Below, in pieces: positions 11,455 through 22,733 of a stretch of DNA of 64,000 nucleotides. Source of the stretch: Craterostigma plantagineum (Eukaryota; Streptophyta; Magnoliopsida; Lamiales; Linderniaceae); the NCBI GenBank assembly GCA_027422505.1, contig JAPQWV010000028.1:4244001-4308000 (forward strand), given 5' to 3'. How positions within the stretch are numbered: the stretch's first letter is position 1; each line of letters begins with the position of its first letter. The translations under genes were made by a program, and so were the position numbers. The notes under the pieces were generated by a model. That model saw only the letters and a list, made by a program, of their open reading frames with translations, ran no database searches and was not told the DNA's origin.

Positions 11455-11990
11455 TCCGGAACCATAAATGCAGAAGGAAACGTTTCTTATTCATTGATTA
11501 TTTAAACTATGCACTATGCGAAGATACAGTGAATGATGAAAGAAAATTGCATTGAATGGACAAACGAACGCCTGTTGGAATGCCGTCTTCAAAGTACAGA
11601 ACATTGAATTCCGAAGCTATAAATGCATATGGCAAACGTTTCTTACACATTGATACATTAAATATAGGGACGTAACAATTGAAGTCATAGAGAATCACTC
11701 AATCTGACGGTTGCATCGAACGACACTTGGAATACTATCAACAAAAAATACTACAATCTCATTGAATGATACGCAAGACTGGAGACTGTTGGGATGCCGG
11801 ACTGCTCAAAAAAGGAATAAAATCAACCACAGCATGACACATCAGCATCGCAGAGCAGCTTAACAGTCACATGCATTGAACCTGGACACACGAAAATAAT
11901 TCGAAAAATAAATTAAAAATTTTCCTCCACTCTGATTGGCTGGGGAGGCTTGCATTGCTGACGTGGCTGTACAGGAGAGACCCCATTCTA
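11455..11990 (-). repeat. right inverted repeat
   Basis: Reverse complement of the left repeat at 5835-6595 with moderate divergence. It ends toward 12012 in a (TA)n run next to GTAGAATGGGG when read on the minus strand. Confidence 0.6.
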
Positions 11991-12012
11991 CTTATATATA
12001 TATATATATAAT

Positions 12013-12453
12013 GATATTAGGGATTTTTACAAAAAAATACTCATTAATATAAAAAATTATCAAATTAGTACCCTGTCACTATTTTTTTATATGTAGGTAC
12101 CTGTCAGAATAAATGTTTTGCACATTGGTACCTGCTCGCCGCAAGGTACATCATATCACACATTTAGGTACCATAAAGAAACGTCTTGTGGTACGTAATA
12201 CAAGTAGAAAATGGTACCACCATATAGCTTGCCGCAAGGTACCGTACGGAACGTATATAGGTACCAATATGGGTACCATATAGATGCGTAACGTGGTACG
12301 CAATACACATATAAAAGGCACGTCAAGACCGGGAAAATGGTACGCACAGTCGAACGAGTACTTATCTAAAAAATTTTCTGACATGGATACTGACTTGCAA
12401 ATTTTTTATACAACTGCGTATTTAGATTCACCTTATTATTATTATTATTATTA

Positions 12454-12484
<31 letters not shown>

Positions 12485-12615
12485 ATCATTACCTATATTT
12501 ATTATCATCATCATTATCGTTCCCACTAAACGACGTCCACTAGTTCTCTGGTTCGGCCGTTTTCCTAAGCGAGCGAAAGATTCGACAGACAAAACTTGAG
12601 AGAATTACACAAATG
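12013..12615. repeat. GGTACC-rich short repeats and (TTA)n tract
   Basis: 12120-12360 contains repeated GGTACC, GTGGTACG-CAATACA and CCGCAAGGTAC segments, in style like the array at 29.7-32.1 kb. 12433-12484 is a (TTA)n microsatellite with one interruption. No gene is seen. Confidence 0.7.
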
Positions 12616-13927
12616 ATGTTATTTTGAGAATGGAATTACAAAAAGTTGATTTTTTAAATCTATTACAAAACTAATCAACTTTTTTAATTCTAACTATTTT
12701 TATTTTCATTTTAACCACCAAATACTTAAAATTATAAATTTCACTATTGTTATCTTCAAATAGCACAACACTTGTTAATAATTAAATATTACCCCAACTT
12801 TTAACTCAAATATATTCGAAATATATTACTTAAAGAAATAATCAAAAGAAAAATAAAATTACTTGGCATGACCATGACCTACTCCTTCCACGTGAATTCG
12901 ATATCTAGAGCTGTCAAAACGGGCAGTCGGGCCTGGCCGGCCCGTAGCCCGCCAAACCCCGCCTTGGGCGGGGCGGGCGCGGGTAAGCCAGCCGTCTGGC
13001 AAGCCTAGAAATTGAAGGGCCGCCCCGCCCAAATAAAAAAACAAATTCAAGAAAAAACAAAAATAGAAAGAAAAAAATAAAAATTAAATATTTAAGCTTG
13101 AAATTATTTCTAATTAAATCTAATCTTGTAATAATAACTATTTATATTATTAAACTTGAGTAAATTAAAAATTGGAGCTAAAAAATACTACCATACCTAT
13201 AAAATTTATTTTATATATCAATATTTAATAAAAATACCATATTGAGCCCGCCAGGAATTATAATGATATTTTTTATTAAATATTAATACATAAATATATT
13301 ATATAGGTATTCTAGTATTTTTGCTCCGGTTTTTAATTTACTCATGTTTAATAATGTAAATAAATTATAATTACGATTAGCTTTAATTAGAATTTCGAGC
13401 TTAAATACTTAAATTTTATTGTTTTTTCTTTATTTTATTGAATTTTTTTTCATTTTTATTTGAATTTTTATTTTTATTTTTTAATTTGGGCGGGGCGGGC
13501 CTTCAATTTCTAGGCCTTCCAAACGGCGGGCTTACTCGCGGCCGCCCCGACTATGGCGGGCTTTGGCGAGCTACGGGCCGGGCAGGCCGGTCCGTTTTGA
13601 CAGGTCTAGATACCGAAATCACGTGCGAAGAGTAGGCCACGGTCACGCCAAGTAATTTTATTTTCTTTTGATTATTTCTTTAAGTAATATATTTTTAATG
13701 TATTTGAGTTAAAATAAGTTGGTGAAATTTTAATTATTAACAAGTATTGTGCTATTTGAAGATAACAATAGTGAAATTTATAATTTTAAGTATTTTCGTG
13801 GTTAAAATAAAAATTAAAATAGTTAGAATTAAAAGTTGATTAGTTTTATAATAGGTTTAAAAACTCACAAGTTTTCTAATTTCATTCTTTTTTTTTATCG
13901 TTTCTAATTTCATTCTCAAAATAACAT
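12616..13927. repeat. 1.3 kb imperfect palindrome (foldback element)
   Basis: The outermost match is ATGTTATTTTGAGAATG at 12616 against its reverse complement ending at 13927. The arms, each about 650 bp, pair almost continuously to a centre near 13265. Each arm has a GC-rich block: 12906-13035 starts TAGAGCTGTCAAAACGGGC, and its mirror ends GACAGGTCTA at 13608. Those block ends look like plant hAT termini, but the sequences just outside (TCGATATC and GATACCGA) are inverted rather than direct, so this is not a simple hAT insertion. No transposase is present. The right arm ends about 160 bp before the CCD1 start codon. Confidence 0.85.
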
Positions 13928-14089
13928 TCTGGTTACGAAACTCCTTGTGCTGAATGAGACACGTCATCAGATTCATCACCCAACACACGTTCATCGCCGT
14001 ACCCATGTGATTGCATTGCATTGTCCCCAAAAATTATCATACAAAGACCCTTTAAGAAGAATTCGGCGATAGATTAAAGGAGAAAAAGT
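13928..14089 (+). promoter_or_regulatory. proximal upstream region of CCD1
   Basis: The 162 bp between the palindrome and the CCD1 ATG. It contains ACACGTCATC and ACACACGTTC, ACGT-core elements of the type bound by plant bZIP factors. No clear TATA box is visible, so the transcription start is not assigned. The basal promoter may extend into the palindrome. Confidence 0.35.
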
Positions 14090-17000
14090 ATGGGTGTGAA
14101 AGAGGAAGAAGCTATGGAGAGAAGGGAAGACGGCGTCGTATTGGTGAACCCAAAGCCAAATAAGGGTTTTACTTCCAAGGCTGTAGACTGGTTAGAATGG
14201 GCATTCGTGAAGATGATGCATGACACTAAGCAGCCACTTCACTATCTCTCTGGTAATTTTGCGCCCGTCGATGAGACGCCTCCTTTGAGTGATCTTCCTG
14301 TCAAGGGACATTTACCTGTGAGTTTTTCCTTCCTACTTCCATTTTTATGTATTGAGTTTTACAGAGGAGGGCCTATTGTTTTGTTGATTAACTTGAGATT
14401 TTTTTTGTCTTTGTCTTGTTTGAAGGAGTGTCTTAATGGTGAGTTTGTGAGGGTTGGGCCTAATCCAAAATTTGCTCCAGTTGCTGGATACCATTGGTAA
14501 TACAGCTCTCCTTCTCATCATATACTAGCTAGTTTCTATTCCTTTTTTGTTTGAAGATGATTATTACATTCACCAACAATTTGTAACTGTAGACAACTGA
14601 AACTCTCTATGTACATATTTACTTATGCGAAAATATGTCTTGGGCTTAACATTGGACATCTTCTTTTCTACAGGTTTGATGGAGATGGGTGCGTATGTCC
14701 TCATATCGTATTATATGTTTAATTATAGTTGCCATTGTTTTGTGTCTTGAGATCCCAATCCCATAAATCCTTCTCAAGATAATCCTATTGGTTTCACTCG
14801 TAAGACGTCAAAAAGAGTTTCCTTTCTATTTTCATGTAAGTTTGAGATTCTTATGTTGTGGCTTCAGAATGATTCATGGTTTGCGTATCAAAGATGGAAA
14901 AGCAACCTATGTATCCCGCTTTGTCAAGACCTCGCGCCTTAAACAAGAAGAGTATTTTCGTGGAGCAAAATATATGAAGGTATATGCTTGTGAATCGTAA
15001 ATGCTTTCACCAAGTAAAAACACTGTCGGGTTGACAATTTTTATACATCGGTTGTTAACGAGATTTCTCGTGTTGGTGTGGTTTCTGCTTAGATTGGAGA
15101 CCTGAAAGGGATGTTTGGCCTCATGATGGTTGGCATACAATCACTGAGGACAAAGCTTAAGGTGCTTGATGAAACCTATGGACGTAGCACGGGTAAACTA
15201 TACATGCATAAAAACCGTTATCATATTATTCGTTAAAGCTCAATACTCGGTTACCTTGATTGACACTTCAACATATTACATTCCCTGTTCTTTGTTAAGC
15301 ATATGGTTCGGTGTGTCTGATTCTTGGTTGTTGTTCCTACAGCTAATACAGCTTTGGTGTACCACCAGGGGAAGCTTTTGGCACTCAGTGAAGGAGATAA
15401 GCCATGTATGATTTCTTTCTTTCACTCGTTAATAAAGTAGTGATGGATATTAATAGTTGATCAAACGTCACTATTCATGTCAAGTCGAGTCAAGACCATT
15501 TTCTTAAGAATGATCATTTTCTATCAATTTTCAGATGCCATTAAAGTGTTAGAAGATGGAGACTTGGAGACTCTTGGCTTGATTGACTACGACAAGAGAC
15601 TTCAACATTCTTTTACTGCTCATCCGAAGGTCGATCCATTCACTGGTAAGAAACATTGATTTCTAGTTCCGACTTAATATAGGAATGTTTTACCACTTAT
15701 TTAATGCGTTCATGCATTCCCTTATCCATCAATTTTCAATGTATTCAGTGTAAGTTTGTGTACTCTATAAACGAGCAACTTTGGGGTATATATATATATT
15801 TTAAAAACAGGGGAAATGTTTACCTTTGGCTATTCGCCAGAGAAGAAACCACATGTGACATACAGAGTTGTATCAAAGGACGGTGTGATTCAAGATCCCG
15901 TCCCAATCACTGTCTCAGGGCCAATTATGATGCACGATTTCGCCATAACCGAAAATTATGCCATCTTTATGGATCTACCCTTATATTTCAACCCTAAAGT
16001 ATGTCTTCCTATTCGCTAATCTCTGATTACTCGATGCAAAAATATGTTTTCAATGGAAGCTTTTTTAGTTAGATATTTGTGCATGCAAAGACCATATGAG
16101 CTACTCTACGATTGGGATGTTTCTCCATTTCTTTATTGCTTCTTGTTTTTTTTCACGTCCTATTTCCAAGATCATCCCTGTATTAGCGATTGTCGTCTTG
16201 AAAGTATAATGATTTTAATATAATTATTGAATCTCAATCTACTACTTTTTTGTGATCTCTGATCACTGTTTAATAAATATTTTTCTCAGGAGATGGTGAA
16301 AAATAAGCAGTTTATTTTCGAATTCAACGCTACCAAGAAAGCTCGGTTTGGAATTCTCCCACGGTATGCAACGAACGAAGCCCTGATAAAGTGGTTCGAG
16401 CTTCCAAATTGCTTTATTTTTCACAACGGTGAGCTGATCCACACCTTATAAATTGCCGATAAACAAGCCGTTGATATTATTGGAAGAAAAGATTGCTTGT
16501 ACTGAAATGATTTTTGGATCATTTTTTACGATCAGCAAATGCTTGGGAGGAAGGAGACGAAGTTGTTCTTATTACTTGTCGACTTCAAAATCCAGATCTA
16601 GACCAGGTCAATGGCCCCATTAAGGAGAAGCTAGAGAACTTCACAAATGAGCTGTAAGAATGAATATTCTGAACATTTATTAATTGTCGTAAAAAAGATT
16701 TCTCGAATATTATTGCCTTTGAAATCAGGTACGAGATGAGGTTTAACCTGAAAAATGGTTTGGCTTCTCAGAAAAGGCTTTCTGTGTCAGCTGTAGATTT
16801 CCCTCGGATTAACGAGAGCTATACTGGAAGGTAATCGATAATTTTGATTATAAATATATAATATACATTGCAAAAAATTATCATAGTCATTACTTAAAAT
16901 TTGTGCACTAGATTTGCAATTGAAATCCGAGTTTCATTTTCCTGGCAACCTGAGATCTTGACCGGTAAACCAGTTTGCGCACGTGGCAGTCTCTTCGACC

Positions 17001-18198
17001 CCATTTATTGATAGATTTAGGGTTTGGATTTGGGCGATTAATTTATTTCCTGGTCAATTGTGGTTCGAAATAAAGGTTTGGTTAGAGGTCTAAAATGGGA
17101 TCCGAGAAAATGCCACATCAGCAAACTGGAAGCCGCGTCACATAAAAGTGGAATCGAGGATTCAATTACAAATCCGACAATGCAAAGTTTTTAGCCCGCG
17201 CAGTAATTGATAATCGAGTAGAGTTTGTTATTTTTATTTTGCAAACAATCCCAAGGCTGTGTTTGGTACGAGTAGTTCGGTTAGGAAAGAAAATGGGAGG
17301 TGTGAATGTACAGCAGTTGAAACGACGCCAAAAAATCATTGTCGGATGGGCTAAATTAGATTTCCTTTTGTCTTTTCCATGCACGAATTTCCGCATGCCA
17401 AACGCAGCCTATGAAGTCGTCGCATTTCTACAAAAATAAAAATAAAAATTTCTAGCAATATTTATGTGCAGGAAGCAGCGTTACGTTTACGGGACGATAC
17501 TGGACAGCATTGCGAAGGTGACGGGAATCATCAAATTCGATTTGCACGCCGAACCTCAGGACGGGAAATCAAAACTCGAAGTCAGAGGAAACGTTAGCGG
17601 TATCTTCGATCTCGGGAATGGAAGATTCGGTTCCGAAGCCGTGTTTGTCCCGAGACAGTCTGGCACAGAATCTGAAGAAGATGATGGGTACTTGATTCAC
17701 TTTGTTCATGATGAGAACACTGGGTAAATTTTTAATATTTATGATTTGTCTATATTTCAAACTAAGTATATCTATATGTATCTATATATATGTAACAATT
17801 ATATGCTCAATCTTATTCCAGAAAATCATCGGTGAATGTGATCGATGCCAAGACAATGTCAGCTGAGCCCATTGCCGTTGTTGATCTACCCAAGCGAGTT
17901 CCCTATGGCTTTCATGCCTTCTTTGTCACTGAGGTAACTTATATATAAGTTTTCTAGTATTATAATAATAAATGGCTTTTATCTTTTTCCGACATAATCA
18001 GCCAGAAATCCTACTCACCAGCCAAGTAGGTAGGATATTCGAAAATTGGAGAAGTATTAATTATCTACGACATAAGAAGTTATTGACGGTATTTTCAGTT
18101 GTCGAAGTACAACGAAGTTACAGTCTAGTTAATGAAGATAACGTGAAACTTTGATATTCATTGTGTAGGAACAACTTCAAGAACAAGCAAATCTGTGA
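14090..18198 (+). CDS. CCD1: carotenoid 9,10(9',10')-cleavage dioxygenase 1, 14 exons, intact
   Basis: Exons: 14090-14317, 14426-14496, 14674-14688, 14868-14979, 15093-15192, 15343-15405, 15535-15645, 15811-15998, 16290-16428, 16536-16653, 16729-16830, 17472-17723, 17822-17933, 18169-18198. All introns are GT-AG and phases agree, giving 546 aa, the usual CCD1 length, ending EQLQEQANL. The four Fe(II)-ligand His are H226 (FTAHPK), H275 (MMHDFAIT), H341 (FIFHNANAW) and H531 (YGFHAFF). CCD1 cleaves carotenoids and apocarotenoids at the 9,10 and 9',10' double bonds, giving C13 ketones such as beta-ionone; it is cytosolic, and no plastid transit peptide is seen here. Exon 3 is only 15 nt. Intron 11 (641 bp) holds a MITE-like insert. 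A palindrome lies upstream and a MULE 107 bp after the stop codon. Confidence 0.97.
17255..17409. mobile_element. MITE-like insert in CCD1 intron 11
   Basis: 155 bp bounded by the 12-bp inverted repeat GGCTGYGTTTGG (left GGCTGTGTTTGG, right CCAAACGCAGCC). Many plant MITEs carry a GTGTTTGG-type end. I could not find a clean TSD, so the superfamily is open. Confidence 0.5.
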
Positions 18199-18305
18199 CG
18201 ATATGGCATTAAAATATATCAGGGAGCTCGCTCTTATTAATATTTTTAAGCTATGTATTGTGTGATCTGCTGAAGTATGCGTTTTGATGATACATTTCTC
18301 TCAGA
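18199..18305 (+). other. CCD1 3' flank
   Basis: Probable 3' UTR between the CCD1 stop and the MULE target site. No classical AATAAA is seen in this 107 bp, so the poly(A) site may lie inside the MULE end, where AATAAAAT occurs at about 18383. Confidence 0.4.
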
Positions 18306-18422
18306 AATACTAAGTGTTTTTTTGATTAAATACACCAAAAAAAACCAGCCATTAGTAAAATAAACTAAAAATGGAAAGTATTAATAAAATAGAGAACTTC
18401 GTCATTCCAGATGCCGAGTTAA

Positions 18423-18586
18423 GTAACTCGTCGTCCAGAAAGACGAGTTACTGTCTAGCTGGCCCGCTGACCCGACGTGGCTGGTCAAGTTGACTCGTGC
18501 ACAGTGTAATCAAGTAACTCGTCATCCCAAACGACGAGTTACGTGAATCCCACTAACGTAACTCGTCATCTGGGATGACGAGTTAC
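18423..18586. repeat. left palindromic modules of MULE-1
   Basis: Three 29-bp modules at 18423-18451, 18514-18542 and 18558-18586, each starting GTAACTCGTC and ending GACGAGTTAC. The third is a 13-bp perfect stem with a 3-nt loop. Confidence 0.9.
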
Positions 18587-18632
18587 TCGAATTATTCCCG
18601 ACCAACCTGCATGCGCATGCAGCTTGTCGGAA

Positions 18633-18870
18633 ATAATAATAATAATAACAAAAAATAATAGATATAATAATAGTAATTATAATAAATATAATAATAATAA
18701 AGAAATATAATGATAATAATAATAATATTAAATAATAGATAATAATAATAAATAAATATAATGATAACAATAATAATAAATAATAGTATAATAATAATAA
18801 TAAATATAATAATATAATATAATAATATAATAACAATAATCAAAATAAAAATAAATATAATCATAATCGT
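18633..18870. repeat. AT-only low-complexity tract in MULE-1
   Basis: Almost entirely A and T, built from ATAATAATA-like units. Long Tyr/Ile-rich frames here are artefacts. Confidence 0.85.
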
Positions 18871-19715
18871 CATTACAAACATCGTCCTAAATTTGATTCG
18901 AACGCGCTTAATAGTCATTACAAAAAAAATGTTTGTCATAACATTCTATCCGCCATGATGCGCCAAGTGACCACCGGTCCCACAACGAGCTGGCCTACGG
19001 ACTCTATTTCCTCGACGGTTACCTTGCTCCGCATCATCTGCCGGACTTCGAGGTGCCGCGGTCGTGGTGAAGGTGTCACAAACGACTAAAATGAACCAAA
19101 TTTTAATTTTAGTAAAAAATTTAAGGGCTTCAAATGTAATATAATTTAACGTACCTGATGATCCATATACTCTGGCTGCGAGCCGTGCTGGGCTGCAGAT
19201 GATCGCAAAAAGGGCGACAAGTCCTCGAAGAAAGACGGGTTTACAGCTTCGTGCACTTGTGATGGTCCTGCCTCATGTATGTGAGATGGTCCGGCCTCAC
19301 TGCTTCGTCGAACCCGGCGTCGAGAGATGAACATGTTATCCATCTGCTCGAGTAGACGGATGGACTCGTCATAATCGCCGCCCCTGGCGTAAGTAAGGGT
19401 GTCGTGCACCCCGCGTTCCTAAAAATGAAAGTCGAGTTTATATCAATTGGGCTATTAAATAATAAATAAAATTAATAACATAAATTAAACTTACGATACG
19501 ACATAAACACCGCATCCCCCATCTGAAAGCCCTGCTCCATCTGTCTCGCATGTGGAGATATGTAAAGGCGAGTGATCCGGTGATACCACTGGTAATATCC
19601 ATCCTCCACTGAGGGGAAAGCAGTCGCGGGAGGACCATTAACGACTGTATCCTCTCGATCCTTCCATAACTCAATCCAGTTTGCATGATGCGATCTACAA
19701 TCCATCCCCGATCGC

Positions 19716-20794
19716 TAGGGGTGAGCATTTAACCCGTCGGACCGCCCCACCCAATCGACCCAACCCAACCCAAACCGCAAGTGTCGGGTTAACGGGTCGA
19801 TGGGTTGGTTTGGGTTTGAAAAAATAAAACCGCATATTTTGTGGTCGGGTTTGGGTTTGTATTTTTTTTAAAACCGCATAAAACCGCACCCAACCGCATA
19901 TACTAAGAAAATAATTTTACTACGTATGTTTTATTAAATATTTCATAAAATAGTTGTATCAATAGTAAACTCTTAAATTGTCTAGCTCCGAACGAAGACA
20001 TAAGCTCTTAAATATTTTGAGGTATCCTATTCTTTCTCGAATAGCAAGAGATGTTTTCGCTATTCCAATGTCTACTGTTGCTTCAGAACAAGCCTTTAGC
20101 ACCAGTGGTCGGATACTTGATCCTTTTCGGAGTTCATTAGATCCTAAAACAGTGCAAGCTCTTGTTTGTAGTCAAAGTCGGCTGCGTTCAAAACAATTAG
20201 ATATTGGAGAAATATTAGATGAAATACAGAAGCTTGAGGAACTTCATGATGGTATGGTATTTATATTTCATTTTGAAATTTTTATTGAATATAAATGCAT
20301 TACATTGCTTTATTTTTTTTTTTTTACAGAGGTTTCTGCTTCTACTTCAAATTTGAAGGACGATAGTTGATGTGAAGCCTCAAAACGTAATGTTACTTAT
20401 TCATTTTTTATTAAATGAAAAACTTCTTAATTTGATTTGAAGTACTCATCTTTTTTCTATTCTTAATACAGGAATGTGAGTTATCCGACTTTTGCTTGTG
20501 TTACTTTTGTTTCTTGTTAAGATGACATTATACTACTATAAATATTTTATTTTTGATCCAAGTTTATGATATGTATTTTTCCATTATACTTACTATGGTG
20601 GTTTCTTGTCGTGATAAAAAATATCGAAAACAACCGCAAAAACCGCCCCAACCCAACCGCATTCAAGCAAACCGCAACGTATCGGGTTAAGATTTTTATG
20701 ATCGGGTTTGGGGTAAATTTTCAAAAACCGCAATACATTGGGTCGGGTTGAATTTTCGATAAAAACCGCGCAAACCGCACCGCGCTCACCCTTA
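19716..20794 (+). mobile_element. non-autonomous hAT nested in MULE-1 (hAT-1)
   Basis: An 8-bp TSD, CCGATCGC, lies at 19708-19715 and 20795-20802. Termini are TAGGGGTGAGC and (reverse complement) TAAGGGTGAGC. Both subterminal regions have repeated AAACCGCA and GGGTTTGGG motifs. The element retains only the C-terminal part of a transposase, so it is a deletion derivative. Confidence 0.93.
19978..20370 (+). pseudogene. hAT transposase C-terminal dimerisation domain fragment
   Basis: Encodes LRYPILSRIARDVFAIPMST, then VASEQAFSTSGRILDPFRSS and LDPKTVQALVCSQ: the conserved hAT C-terminal dimerisation region. The N-terminal zinc finger and catalytic core are missing. The C-terminal part after about residue 95 reads into a likely intron (GT after CATGATG, poly-pyrimidine and AG before GAGGTTTCTGC at 20331). 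It cannot be functional alone. Confidence 0.85.
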
Positions 20795-22139
20795 CCGATC
20801 GCTGTCGACGCTCGCACGTATGAAGATTAGTATCTCGATACGGCGGGTTAATGGGAATCCTTGGATAATCCCAAACTGCCGAAGTACTCGTTCTGGATAA
20901 TGAAACTCCACGATATTGAAGAATATCAGTGGACACGTCGAACGACAAGCGCTCGAGCAGCACTCGGGAGGAAGAGCATCAATCTCCGAGAGCGTCATGT
21001 TGTGTGGAGTCCATGCAAATTGATGGGGCTGCATCCGATCAATACACTCGCAGATGGTGCGTACGTTCGAATTCGTCGACGTAGTAAAATCAAAAAATGC
21101 GTTCCACCTGTCAAACATTTACACAACAATTATAAATGTAAGAAGGAAAAATATTCGCAACTAATCCATGACGGACCAAACCTCGCAGCATGTGGCGGAC
21201 TAGGTAAGACTATCCCGTCGACTTCTTGGGGCTCCATCCTGATACGATCAACACCCCGAACTGGCTGAAAAGGCAAGATCCTCACATATGCACATGCCTA
21301 AAACAAATCTCACGGTCTAAATAGCTTTTTAAAATAACTATAAAATTAAAAAATGTTTCTATATAATTACCTGCAACAGCCGTAGGGCTCCGCCAATATT
21401 TAGCTTTTTCGGTTCGCATGCCGAACAAAGCTCTCTGTATAGGAATGGCAGCACCGCACTAACTAAACATCTGCACCTCCTCAATATCCTCCAACAGCTG
21501 AAGGTACGTCAACGATACGGTGCTGGCGCTACAATCGGGGAACATCACCGCACCGAAGAGCAGCATCGCATAACCCCGTGCTGAACAGTCGACCTCTACC
21601 TCATCACTATCATCCGTTATCGGATTATCCAACAACCAACTAGCTAAGGTCTTCATCTACAGCGCCGACCCCTTAATTTTATCATTCGGCGGTCTAAAAC
21701 TTAGCAACCGCTCACACTCGTCTATCCACTGTGTGACCGTCCTCGTATGGATCACCACGGACACACAACTACCATCTATAGGCAAATCCCACAGTATACC
21801 TACATCCTGTAGAGTAACCGTCGCCTCACCAACAAAAAAATGAAACGTATGGGTCTATTTTCTCCAATGCTCTACCAATGCTGTAATCGAATGAGGGTCA
21901 ACCCTTTGTGACATACAGCTGTAGACGCTGTATAGACCCATATCGTTCAACTTCCCTAATAAGCGACCGTGTAAGTGATTCGGTGCTTCTCTCGTACCCC
22001 ACACTATATTTTCTAACGACCTAGTTCTAATAGTACTATATATCGCATTCTCATCCAATAATAAGTCCCTAATACGGTGATTTGACTGCATCGTCATCAC
22101 CGAACTATCAATTGGCCCGTAACAAGCATCCAAGTCCAT

Positions 22140-22733
22140 TCTACAGTCAAGAAAACGAAACCAAACAAATCAACAAAAGAAAATTAACATTCGATAATGA
22201 ATCTATTAATGCAAAAACCCATTAATTTCGTATCGTCAAGGGTCGCTCACCTAACGTAAATCGGCGTAGTACGTCGTCGAGGCGGCGGCGGGGCGTCGGG
22301 TCGCAGCGGGGCGTCAGGTCACGGCACGGCGTCGGGTCACGACGGGGCGGCGGGTCACGGCGGGCCGGCGAGGGGTGGGTCACGGCGGGCCGTCGAAGGC
22401 GGGTCGCGGGGGGGCGTCCGGTCACGGCGGGACAGTGGCTCAGCAGGACTCCGCGGCAGCGGCTCAAGGCGGGGCGACGGGCAGAGGCCGGCCGGCGCGC
22501 GGCGGGGCACGGGATGGCAAGCCGTCGAAGGTGGGTCGCGGCGGGGCTTCGGGTCACGTTATCTCGCGCGGGCAAGGCAGACCCGCGGTTCGTCTTCGTC
22601 GTGGGTTGGGCGGTCGCGTGCAGGCAGGCTCGGAGGATAGCTTTTTCGTCGTCGATGCTTTTCGTCTTCGTCGGCGTCTTCGTCTTCGTCGTCTCGTCTG
22701 TTCGTCTTCGTCGGGGTTTTTAAAAAACAGATC
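22140..22733. repeat. GC-rich minisatellite and CGTCTTCGTC tract
   Basis: 22260-22560 is built from diverged copies of a GGGTCACGGCGGGGCGKCG-like unit of about 17-21 bp; 22590-22720 is rich in CGTCTTCGTC. The Arg/Pro/Gly-rich frames on both strands are repeat translations. The tract lies between the PMD start and the right TIR. Confidence 0.8.

Larger units (their letters stand above)
5821..12012. mobile_element. 6.2 kb segment bounded by long inverted repeats
   Basis: The left end (5835-6595, +) and the right end (about 11455-11990, read on -) align as inverted repeats: AGCCACGTCA-C/G-CAATGC near both ends, then a TTTCGAATTATTT-type core, TGAGCTGCTATGCGATGCTGA / TAAGCTGCTCTGCGATGCTGA-like blocks, CCCAACAGTCTTCAGTC / CCCAACAGTCTCCAGTC, and AAGAAACGYTTGCC. 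Each arm also contains an internal partial duplication (left: 5893-6180 repeated at 6303-6570). Inside are the Werner-like exonuclease ORF and the RPA-like gene, both on -. No transposase or clean TSD is visible. It may be a MULE-like TIR element with captured genes; alternatively the GCCACGTCAGC motif near a TA-rich end resembles many plant Helitron 5' regions, which would make this two facing Helitron ends. Confidence 0.55.
19146..22139 (-). pseudogene. plant mobile domain (PMD, MAIN-like) protein, decayed
   Basis: Starts at 22139 (MDLDACYGPIDSS), then RSLENIVWGTREAPNHLHGR, HSITALVEHWRK, and the diagnostic EATVTLQDVGILWDLPIDG. Later parts include ARGYAMLLFGAVMFPD, CECIDRMQPHQFAWTPH, FHYPERVLRQFGIIQGFP and GWIVDRIMQTGLSYGRIERI, with a Ser-rich tail ending at 19146. 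PMD proteins relate to MAIN/MAIL1, nuclear proteins linked to TE silencing and genome stability, and the domain is common in transposons. Two in-frame TAGs interrupt it (about 21855, right after WRK; about 21660, after KIKGSAL). The hAT at 19716-20794 splits it; removing the hAT plus one TSD rejoins SVDSDR to GWIVDRI in frame. Some gaps may be introns, so exon ends are approximate. Confidence 0.8.

Noticed and set aside
12906..13608. separate hAT element inside the palindrome
   Set aside because: Block ends look hAT-like, but flanking 8-mers are inverted, not direct, so no TSD supports an insertion.
18522..18939. Tyr/Ile/Leu-rich frames
   Set aside because: Low-complexity AT tract; the apparent membrane-like composition is an artefact.
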